From assembly GCA_964428345.1 (NCBI GenBank), contig CAYRYD010000018.1:1-64000 (forward strand): DNA of 64,000 bases, written 5' to 3'. Under the pieces are notes generated by a model, which searched no databases, was not told the DNA's origin, and saw nothing but the letters and a program-made list of their open reading frames with translations. Numbering within the stretch: the first letter of the stretch is position 1; each line of letters begins with the position of its first letter. Below, one piece after another: positions 52,101 to 62,300 of this stretch. This DNA comes from JABDMH01 sp964428345 (lineage in GTDB: Bacteria; Bacteroidota; Bacteroidia; Chitinophagales; Saprospiraceae). The translations under genes and the position numbers were made by a program.

Positions 52101-55010
52101 ATGCAGAACATCATTATCGCCTACAGTCTGAATTATGTGAAAGATATCGACGGTTACCTTCCGTCCGCTTTTTTTGTACAGGAGCAACCAGGAGGCACAT
52201 TGGGCTATATGGTTGCCCGGGCGGTGCCAGAAAATATCGACTCCTACGGTATTCCTGTGGCTGGTACACCTCACGAGGCGCTCCTGAAGACCTGTAATCA
52301 GCTTGATGAAGATGCCCTGGAAGAAAAGTATCTGGCCAGGAGCAGGAGAAGACTTTCTTTGCAGGAAATCGCGGAAGATCCTCAGTTGGGTACACTGCTG
52401 CATCAGTATATTCAGCGAAAAATGCGGGATTTCCTGGACCTGATCTGCCGTACCCGAGTGCCGCTCTGCCTCGACATTCAGCGACAGGTTTCGCTGGAGC
52501 AGTTCAGGGTACGGTGTAAAGACCGGGCTGTGGAGCCGGTGCTGGCTTTTCGCAAAACGGATGAAGGGATCGAATACCGGATGCATCTGCGGTTGGGTGA
52601 TAATGTCATCTTACCCCGCGAACATGATGTACACATTATCCTGGACGAACCCGGGTATTTACTGATCGATTATCAGCTTTATCTGCTGAATTATCTCAAC
52701 GGCAACAAGTTAAAACCATTTTTGACCAAATCTGAAATTTTTATCCCGGAAAGACTGACCCGGACCTACTTTGAAAAATTCATTATGGATGTGGTCAATA
52801 AAGTGGATATCGAAGCGGAGGGTTTTGACGTCGGGCAAATTCAGGATATCCGTTCGGTATCCGCAATTTTGGTGGAAGATTTTCTGGAAAACCGGTATGT
52901 GCTTGATCTCCTGTTTAATTACGGTGAAACGACCTTTCATGCTAGTGATCCCAATCAACGAAGGAACCGTTTGATGATCGATCCGGATGGTCGTATTCAT
53001 ATCAGGCATTTTGTACGATCGGATCAGGAACATCGGTATCTGGAGAAATTGGAGCAAATTGGATTGCAGCGAAATACCGCCAGAAGATTTTTTCTGCCGG
53101 ACCAGGAGCGAAAATTTGATCTGATCCATTGGGTAATTGATCATTCCGGTTTTTTTAAAGCCAACCGGATTAAAATCGATTCTCCGCTGGTAAATAACCG
53201 GCCGGTTGTACTGGAAAAGGCCGAAATATTACTGGATACCATAGCCGGCAACGATTGGTTTGATATCCGGGGTACCATCCGGATTGGTGATTTTACCCTG
53301 CATTTTGCGGATTTGATTGAATCGATACGGAATGATGATCCGATGCTGGTCCTTCCCGACGGTAGTGTTTTCATTATTCCTGAAAGCTGGATGTCGCAGT
53401 ACAGCTCACTCTCAAAATTTGGAAAGCGCCATGGCGATGAGATCCGGATCAGTAAGAGTCAGTATACCCTGGCAGAAGAATCGGACAGTTTAGCTCCGGC
53501 CATTCAGCAAGCGGTCGTGACTGATGCAGATATCACATACTTTCCGGATCCGGATTTAAAGGCAGAACTGAGACCTTATCAACTGGCAGGGGTCAAATGG
53601 CTGCTTAAACACCGTACCAATCATATGGGAGCGTGTCTGGCCGACGATATGGGCCTGGGCAAAACACTTCAGACCCTGGCCGTGCTCAGCGATACGAAAA
53701 GGCAAATGAGGACCGCTCCGGCCAATCGTGCGGACGAAGGACAACTCCGGTTATTTGAAATGCAACAGGATAAATTATTCTATCTGCGTGCACTGATTTT
53801 ATTGCCGGCATCGCTGGTATTCAATTGGGTGGAAGAGATCCGGAAATTTTGCCCGCATTTTACTGTATGTTCGTATATCGGTGGTGAACGGAAAGAAAAG
53901 AGAAATGCACTGGAACACTATGACGTGGTATTGACGACCTATCAAACCGCCCTCCGGGATATTCAGATACTGCAAAAAATTAACTGGCAATATATTATCC
54001 TGGACGAAAGTCACATGATCAAGAACCGGGAATCCATGATTTTCAGGGCGGTCAATACCTTGAAGACCGAAAATAAGATCAGCCTTTCCGGTACGCCCAT
54101 TGAAAATTCGCTGGCTGATCTCTGGTCTCAGATGCAATTTATCAATCCGGATTTATTGGGTACTTTTTCGTTTTTTAAAGAGCATTTTTTAGTTCCGGTT
54201 CAGAAACAGGGCGATGAAGGAGCGCTTCATCAATTGCGATCGATGGTCGATCCTTTTATTTTACGTAGACGAAAAAAAGAAGTGGCCGGTGATCTTCCGG
54301 AAATAAGCGAGCAGATTGAATACGTACCCATGATGCCGGAACAGGCCGAATTATTCGAAGAGGAAAAAAGTGCTGCCCGAAATTTTCTGCTGGGCATTTC
54401 GGAGCATGCACCGGACTATTCCTTTCATGTTTTCAGTTCACTGCTTCGCTTGCGGCAGATTGCCAATCATCCGGTTTTGGTCAATGCTCAATATCAACAT
54501 GAATCAGGCAAATTCAATCAGGTGCTGGAGTATCTTTTTTCCATTTTGAAATCCGGGCACAAGGTTCTGATTTTTTCTTCATTTACTTCGCACCTGGCAT
54601 TGTTTGCTGAAAAGCTGAAAAAGGAAAAAATTCGCTATTGCCAGCTGACCGGACAAACCGCTCAAAAGGACCGGAAAGAGCAGGTAGACCGGTTTCAGCA
54701 TGATGCAGACTACCCGGTTTTTCTAATCTCCATGAAGGCCGGAGGGATCGGTCTGAACCTGACCAGGGCCGACTATGTATTTATTCTGGATCCCTGGTGG
54801 AATCCTTTTGTTGAAAGTCAGGCGATTGCCAGGGCTCACCGCATCGGACGGGAGCAGCCCATCACGGTTATCCGGTTTATTTCGAAAGATAGTATCGAAG
54901 AAAAAATCATCCGTTTGCAGGCTCGGAAAAAGATATTGGCCGCTGAACTGATTGAAGACCGGGAACAGATCAGTCTGGCCAGGGAAGACCTCATGTACCT
55001 GTTGGAGTGA
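52101..55010 (+). CDS. SNF2-family (Swi2/Snf2) DNA-dependent ATPase/helicase
   Basis: 969 residues. The first about 470 have no motif I recognise and may form the nucleic-acid or protein-binding part. The SNF2 ATPase follows: Walker A in ADDMGLGKTLQTLAVL (about 515-522), Walker B DESHMIKN (about 635), motif III LSGTPIENS, and the C-terminal lobe with LISMKAGGIGLNLTRADYVF and ARAHRIGREQPITVIRFI. It probably moves or remodels DNA-protein complexes. It stands alone, convergent with the antiporter 18 bases after its stop. Confidence 0.93.
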   Translation: MQNIIIAYSLNYVKDIDGYLPSAFFVQEQPGGTLGYMVARAVPENIDSYGIPVAGTPHEALLKTCNQLDEDALEEKYLARSRRRLSLQEIAEDPQLGTLLHQYIQRKMRDFLDLICRTRVPLCLDIQRQVSLEQFRVRCKDRAVEPVLAFRKTDEGIEYRMHLRLGDNVILPREHDVHIILDEPGYLLIDYQLYLLNYLNGNKLKPFLTKSEIFIPERLTRTYFEKFIMDVVNKVDIEAEGFDVGQIQDIRSVSAILVEDFLENRYVLDLLFNYGETTFHASDPNQRRNRLMIDPDGRIHIRHFVRSDQEHRYLEKLEQIGLQRNTARRFFLPDQERKFDLIHWVIDHSGFFKANRIKIDSPLVNNRPVVLEKAEILLDTIAGNDWFDIRGTIRIGDFTLHFADLIESIRNDDPMLVLPDGSVFIIPESWMSQYSSLSKFGKRHGDEIRISKSQYTLAEESDSLAPAIQQAVVTDADITYFPDPDLKAELRPYQLAGVKWLLKHRTNHMGACLADDMGLGKTLQTLAVLSDTKRQMRTAPANRADEGQLRLFEMQQDKLFYLRALILLPASLVFNWVEEIRKFCPHFTVCSYIGGERKEKRNALEHYDVVLTTYQTALRDIQILQKINWQYIILDESHMIKNRESMIFRAVNTLKTENKISLSGTPIENSLADLWSQMQFINPDLLGTFSFFKEHFLVPVQKQGDEGALHQLRSMVDPFILRRRKKEVAGDLPEISEQIEYVPMMPEQAELFEEEKSAARNFLLGISEHAPDYSFHVFSSLLRLRQIANHPVLVNAQYQHESGKFNQVLEYLFSILKSGHKVLIFSSFTSHLALFAEKLKKEKIRYCQLTGQTAQKDRKEQVDRFQHDADYPVFLISMKAGGIGLNLTRADYVFILDPWWNPFVESQAIARAHRIGREQPITVIRFISKDSIEEKIIRLQARKKILAAELIEDREQISLAREDLMYLLE

Positions 55011-55028
55011 CCCTTTGGTTGTCCAGGT

Positions 55029-55985
55029 TTATTTGGTGATGACCAGATAAATAATGTAGCTGAAATATAAGACTACCATCAACAAACCCTGCCAACGCTC
55101 GACCGTATGCCGCTTACCAATAAACATGATGGCAAAGAGGACAAGACTGGAAAGAATATTCATGAGAATATCCATGTCAGAACTGCTATTGAAGGGCAGC
55201 GGATTGATCAGGGAACTTACCCCCAGAATCCAGAAGATGTTAAAGATGTTGGATCCGACGACATTACCGATGGCAATATCCGTCTGACGCTTGTAGGCCG
55301 CCATGGCCGAAGTGGCCAGTTCGGGAAGGGACGTTCCAATCGCCACCACGGTCAGCCCTATCAGTGACTGGCTGACATTAAATCCTTCGGCAATTTTCAC
55401 TGCTCCATCGACAATCCACTTTCCCCCAAAAACCAGACCCGCCAGTCCGAGGAGGATAAATACGGTTGAACGTAAAGCTCCCAGATACCTGATCTCAGCC
55501 CCTTCATCGTCGCTGGTGACTTTGGAAATGCCAAATGAATAATAGAGGAAGACGATAAAAAACCCCAGGAGGGAAATGCCGTCCGTACGGGTGAGCCCCG
55601 AGTATTCGGTACCGTCGATGCGGATGTCATTGGCCATCACTCCCAGGAGGACTGCTGCCAGCAGGCTGAGGGGAATTTCTTTCCATACTGTATTTTCCTT
55701 GGTGACCAGGGGAAAAATCACAGCCGATATGCCCAGAATCAACAGTATATTGGCAATGTTACTACCGACTATGTTTCCGATAGCAAGCTCGGAGTCACCC
55801 TGAAGACTGGCAAATATGTTGACGATCAGTTCAGGAGCCGATGTGCCGAAAGAAACCACCGTCAGTCCGATGACAATATTGGAAATCTTTAACCTTTTGG
55901 CTACGGAAGCTGCACCATCCACCAGCAGATCTGCGCCTTTAATCAGTACGACGAAGCCAATGATGAAAAGGACATAAACTAACAT
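55029..55985 (-). CDS. CaCA-family Na+/Ca2+ antiporter (YrbG-like)
   Basis: 318 residues from MLVYVLFIIGFVVLIKGADL; an ATG 18 codons upstream is less likely. About ten membrane helices in two inverted halves. The alpha repeats are SFGTSAPELIVNIFASLQGD followed by IGNIVGSNIANILLILG, and AIGTSLPELATSAMAAYKRQ followed by IGNVVGSNIFNIFWILG; these carry the ion-binding GTSxPE motifs. It exchanges Ca2+ for Na+ or H+ across the inner membrane. Confidence 0.93.
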   Translation of the reverse strand: MLVYVLFIIGFVVLIKGADLLVDGAASVAKRLKISNIVIGLTVVSFGTSAPELIVNIFASLQGDSELAIGNIVGSNIANILLILGISAVIFPLVTKENTVWKEIPLSLLAAVLLGVMANDIRIDGTEYSGLTRTDGISLLGFFIVFLYYSFGISKVTSDDEGAEIRYLGALRSTVFILLGLAGLVFGGKWIVDGAVKIAEGFNVSQSLIGLTVVAIGTSLPELATSAMAAYKRQTDIAIGNVVGSNIFNIFWILGVSSLINPLPFNSSSDMDILMNILSSLVLFAIMFIGKRHTVERWQGLLMVVLYFSYIIYLVITK

Positions 55986-56386
55986 GGTCGATAATCTCCT
56001 GCTTTGCGGTTCGCTTGGTCCCACAATATAGTGGTTCAAAGCGTCAATCTTTCAGAGGCCGGCAAAATTAGGAGAGTTTTGGACTAATTCGGAAAATCCT
56101 TTTCGGGCCCGGGCTCAAGGTACAACTAAGCCACTTATGGCTCCATGACAGCCTGGTTTGACCAGGTTTTCAACAGGAATGGACCCAACCCTGATTGTCC
56201 AAATGCGGAGTAAAAAGAGACCTCAATGCCCACGACAATATAAAGAGAATCACCGGTGAAGGTAAAAGATGGATTCTGCTAGATTTAACATATTGATAAC
56301 AAATATCAGTATATCTTTGATGCATAAATGCTTGTCTTAGAATAGACTGCCGGCCTTTAACCTTAAACCAAAACTACGAACACACC
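55986..56386. other. Upstream region of the giant secreted protein gene
   Basis: 400 bases without a gene. TATCTTTG at 56312-56319 fits the Bacteroidota -7 consensus (TAnnTTTG), with a TTG at 56293-56295, but the spacing is shorter than usual. It lies about 67 bases before the ATG at 56387, so it is a candidate promoter only. Confidence 0.4.
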
Positions 56387-59300
56387 ATGAGATGCGCTCT
56401 AAGACCATCCGTTATACTGGCCTTACTGCTAAGCTCATTGGATCTTTCTGCCGACATTATCATCCATACTTTTCATGATCACAATAACAATGGAGTCCGG
56501 GACAACTCCGAACTATTGGTGACCGGGCTTCAGGTGAGAGGCTTTGATGACTCGGCTACCGAATGGATTTTCCTGGATGACGGCATGGGGCAGTTTGTGT
56601 TGCCTGGATTTCTGATCAGGAGCCGGATCCGGGTAGAGGTCTCCGGGTACAATGATCAGCTTCGGCAGGGAAAAAACCGGCCAACCACCGTGTTTTTTGC
56701 TTCCGATGGTGATCAGATAGAGGTACCCGTCCTTCTGGAACAGCCCCTTGATCCAAACGCCACCCATATTTTGGTACCCTGTCATGAAAAGGGAGCTTCT
56801 CAGTTAAAGAAGGATAGCCCGGCATTTGTCAGGTTTCCCTTTTCAGCAAGGGGAATTGCCGCTCAATTTGGTGGCAGTGGTCCGAATCCGGTGCAGGATG
56901 CTTCCATCAGCGAGATTGGTTCGACCTGGGGGGTTGCTTATCAGCGATCACATGAGCGGGCTTTTGTTGGCACCCTGCTGAAACGTCATGTGGGCATGGG
57001 ACCACAGGGCCCTGGAGCGGTGTATGTCCTGGATTACCGGACAGGTAAGCCAGCGATCAGTCATTTCAACCTTCAGGGAATTACTCCTTCAGAAGGTCCT
57101 GCCATCGATCTGGGATCAGTGAGAAGAGAAATTGTCGATGCAGAGATTGATCAAACCATGCCGTATGCGCTGTCAACGATCGAAGACCGGGTGAGGAGAG
57201 CCAGCTACGATGTGGATGCCTATGATAAGGTAGGCCAGACCGCCTACGGTGATATTGAGATGGGAGAAAATGGTCGCACTTTGTGGATGGTCAACCTGAA
57301 TCAACGATCACTAATGACCATGGATGTTGGCGATGAAGAGATCCGCCCCACGGAGGCCGGAATACGCAATTACCTCATCGACGAACTCCCCGGAATACCC
57401 AATCTGAATTTCCGGTTCCGGCTTTGCATCAATGCAGGTGGAAACAGCAACCTCAATGGAGCCGAGGCTTTTACCGATCCCAACGGTGCATCCTGGGATA
57501 AAAACAAATATGCAGTAGGAGGTCAATTTGGTCATCAGAATTTTGCAGTCAGTAATTTGTTGAATGGGACCGAAAGTACCAGCAGCAGGGAGCTGTATCA
57601 GAGTTTCCGGAGAGGAGATTTCCGTTATGATATTCCCGTTCCGCTTGATGAGCCCTATGAAGTGATGCTTCATTTTGCCGAGCCGGAAAATCTGACAGTG
57701 GGTGACCGGCTTTTTGACATCGTGCAGGATGATCAGGTTCTGGTGGAAAATTTTGACATCGTCAAGCATGCCGGGGGAGCTATGAAAGCAACGGTCCTGA
57801 AGCTGACGATCACCTCCAACGACCGATTGATCAGACTCGGATTTGTATCAAAGGCAGGTGCGAGGCGAAAGGAGGCTTTACTCGCCGGCATTGAGGTTGC
57901 CGGGCAGACGATTAGCCAGTCAGGGGTTTTACGGCCCTGGGCTCTCGCTTTTCATCAGGGGCGAGGATACCTCGGGGTGGTATCCGATGCTTCCCATTCC
58001 CAGTCAAGGGAGCACCTTTTTGCCTACCTGTTATCTTTTGATCCCGGTAATATTACTGCCGGATTGACGGAAGAGCTGGCATTCCCGCTGAATTATCCCC
58101 GGGAAAGGGCATCCAATGCCCACCTCCAGACACCCCAGTCCCTGCGATCTGCTGCCTGGATGCCCTGGGCCCGCACCTGGGAAGAAACCATGATTCCTAC
58201 CCGCGGTGAACCACTCAGCATTCAGGGTGGTCTTCTTTGTGCATATGCCCAACCCATTTTTTCCAAGATTAGTTTTGGCCCGGATGGTTCGATTATCCTC
58301 GGCATGATGGACCGGTGGGCTCATCAGGTCGGACATCTCAACTATAGTACCGATCTCGGTGACCGCACCCTCCTGATCGGCTATGCTGCCGGCGATGTAC
58401 TGAAAGTATTCCGGGAACCGGACGGACGGTATATTCTGGAGAAAACCAATTCCGATGACGGACTCTATTACCGCAAAGATGATGGCCCAGGTTATCAGGG
58501 CGAATTTTTTTACGAAGATCATTTTATCTCCCCCCTTGCCCACCACGGTGAGATTTTTACCGGAGGTCAGGCTTTGTTGCCGGGATCAGATCTGGTTGCG
58601 GTGACCGTGCATAGCCCAATCGTGACGAAGAATCCCAACTTTCTGTACGATGGACTACTGACTCAGGGATTGCATTTTTACAATATGAATACCGGTCGCC
58701 GGGCCGGTGAATATCTTTTTGTCGAACAATTTGTTCTCGGAAAGGCCAATGGCCTGGGGGATATCGCGGTTATTACCGAAGCAGCCCCACCGGCTGTCGG
58801 CAATTATGTCTGGTGTGATGCCAACTCAAACGGGGTGCAGGACCCCACTGAATTTGGAATCAACGGTATTCATGTCACCCTTCATGACGGAGAGGAAGCC
58901 TTGATTCAACTGGAAGAAAAAGTCACCATCAATGGCGGACAATTTTACTTTGACAACTTGTTACCCAATCACCACTATCAATTGAGGATCGATTTGGATG
59001 AGATGAGGAGTAAGGGGTATTCCGGACTGGTTGCACCATTTCAGACGGGTGATTCACTGACCGATTCCGATGCGGATGATACATCGCTGCCGGGATTTGC
59101 AATCATTGATTTTGTGACGGGAAATGATGGCCTGAATCGGGATGATCTGGATTTTGGCTTTCTGGGTCCACCGGCGCGTGACATACAGAAGATACTGTGT
59201 GAAGATGTCAATATTCCACCCTTTGATCAACCCTGTGCCGATTTCTCCCTGGCCGGCATTATTGACAGTGTTTCGACGGCTGCCAATACGATTGTAAGCA

Positions 59301-62300
59301 TTTACCCCACGTTCGGTGATGCGGAAAACCTGACCAATGAGATCGTATCAAACATCCGGGTTTGTGGATTGGATTCGCTGGTATATGCCCGGGTATCGAT
59401 TGTTGAGGATCTCCACTGTTTCGCCATCTCAGAGGTTCATTTGATGGTACTGCCCGGTGCCGGTGGTCAGGATGTGGATTTTGTTGAACTAATTTGTCCG
59501 GATGATCTCTTTGATGCGTTAGCTTATCTCCAGGCGCAGGATTTCCGCGGTGATGCCACCACCATTTTTTACACCGATCCGGACCAAATGGTTCCCTATA
59601 CCGGAGATCCATCCGCCATTGATCCGGCTGACTTCCCATTTACCTTATACTACGATGACACCCTGATCGTTGGAGGATGTGGAGTTACGGGGTCGATTAC
59701 GCTGAATATGATCCCCGGGACTTCGGTATTTGCCGGAAGGGACACCTCCCTGTGTGGACTCGATTGCATCGATCTCACCCTGCTGGGTGCGACGTTCTAT
59801 GCCAATGGAACCGGTGCTACCGATGCCATCTGGTCGTCATCCGGAACAGGGACTTTCATAGAGGATAACACTTTTGCCGGAGCTCACTTCTACTGTCCGG
59901 ATGCGGGTGATCTGGCACTTGGCCGGGTGATTCTTACCCTTACGGTAACCGATGATCCCTGTATGATGCCCCCGCCATCCGCTTCGGTGGAAATCACTCT
60001 TACAGCCGGCACTCCCCGGTTTCTCGATGATCCGAGAGATACCATCGATTGTTATCATCCATTTACAACGAACCCAGCCGCATATGATAGTTTTCCGGGC
60101 TGCCGTCTGATTATTGAATGCATTGATACGTTGGTGGGCGATGTAGTCAACTACGAGTTCCTCCCAGGTGACTGTATCAATCTGATTAGCCAGGTGAAAA
60201 GGACATTCAGGTTTACCTACAATCAGCAGGAATTCACCTGTATGGACACGATTGTAATCCGGGCGTTACCGGACACCCTGATTTGTCCTCCTGAAAAGGA
60301 CAGCGTCTATTGCGTGCCTGGTTACCTGAGGGATCAGCATGGACGTCCGTCACCGCTGGAAACCGGGGTTCCAATGGCCGGAGATATCCCTCTCTGGCCT
60401 CCCTTGCCAGGTATCTGTGATATACTGATCGATTACCTGGATGTGGAGTTTACCGGTAGCTGTCCTAAAACAATCCGCCGCGAATGGTACATAAAGAATA
60501 CCTGCACCGGTCGTCTGGATTCTTGCCTGCAATGGATCATGATCTTCGATACAACAGCTCCGGTCATCACCAAACTGGACACCGCCACATTTCTCATACC
60601 GCTTCCAGCGGGATCGCATCACTGTGAAGCTGAAACCTACATACCCAGGATCATGGTGGAAGATACCTGCACCGGGGTTAAACAGGTCAAGGCTATGATT
60701 AACGGGCAGATTTTTGAAATGCACCTGAACCCGCTAACCGGGTACTATGAGAGTCAACGAAAGGTACGGCTGCCGGTCTCTGATATTGTTAGTTACGGGA
60801 ACCTGCCGGTCATCAGTTATGTCTCGTATGAGGTGATGGATAGTTGCCATAACCTGACCATCAAAGACAGCTTGCCACTGGTGGTGATCGACGACACTAA
60901 ACCGGTGGCCATCTGCGACAAAGGACTGAATATTACTATAACGGACCCACTTATCTGGCTGCCTGCCGAGACTTTGGATGAAGGTTCATGGGACAATTGC
61001 GGATTGGCCTTTTTACTGGCCCGGAGAGCTGACTGGTCAACGGCATGCGGGGTTGATCTCTGCGACAGTCTGCGCTTTCTGACAACCGGACACCACGATT
61101 CACTATTTCTCGCCATTTTGGAGTCTTCCAGTGCGTTGAATGCAGTAGAGGCACACTACCAGAAAACCCTGAACTGGCTCTGCGAAGACGATCGGCCATG
61201 CAGCTGGCCGTTATTGCTCGGCTGGACATATGATTTGCTGGTATCGGCTACGGTGGATTGCAGGGAAAATTCCGGTCCATTCAGTAAATCATATCTTGAT
61301 CAGTTGCTATACAGCCTGCCTGACGAAGAACTGGCGGGTTTACTGCGGCCGTCCCTGTCTTGTCTTAGTTCCGAAGATCAACCTGGAACTATTTCGGACA
61401 TAGCCAGTTCGATGACCGATCACTGGTCAGATGTGCTTGTGCATGACCTGCTGAGTAAACCGGCAATGAACTTCAGTAACCTGGGTGAAGCCCTGACTAC
61501 CCTGGGAAAGCAGGTTGGAGGAGGTTGGAGTACGGCCGTTCCCTTCTGTTGTGAGGATGCCTGCCAGACCGTTATGGTCGAGCTACTGGCGATGGATTAC
61601 TGGTGCAACTGGAGTAAGTGTTGGACTACGGTATATGTGGAGGATAAGACGCCGCCAATGGTGGTTGCTGAGCTCGCAGATGTGAGCATCAGCTGTACAG
61701 CCTACGAAAAATTTTATGCCGGAGCAGTGGATAAGGCAATCAACGGCCAATTTGAGGATCTCCAAAACCTGCTGGGTCGTTATGATAAGGTTACTTATGA
61801 TGCTTATGGGAAAGTACCCGGGCCATCAATCTTCAGCGTATCGGATGTACTCTGTGATTCGGCCATAGTCCGGAAAGACAGTCTGGTCTATGATGAACAT
61901 CTCGGGTATATATGGAAGACATACACCGTTTTCCAGGCCACCTGGGATACGGTGACAACAAACCGGTTTAATGGGCAGGTGGCCGATCAATGTGGACTTC
62001 AATGCTTTGAAGAAAAACCCTGGATCAATCTCGATCCCTGTGGACAGGGTTATGTAAAAAGGGTATTCAAGTTTGTCGGACAATGCAGTACCGGAAATGC
62101 CGGACCCATGGCAGATACCATCGTACGAACCCAGACCATCCGGATAAAACCGGATTGCCGGATCAGCCCGGCCATGTTTCGGTTTCCCACCGATACCATA
62201 ATCCATCATTGTGGAGTGGAATACGAGCCGGAAGGGAGCGGTAAGGCATCCGGAATGGCTTCCCCTGTGTTAACCGGTGAAGTACAGTACATTTTTAGTG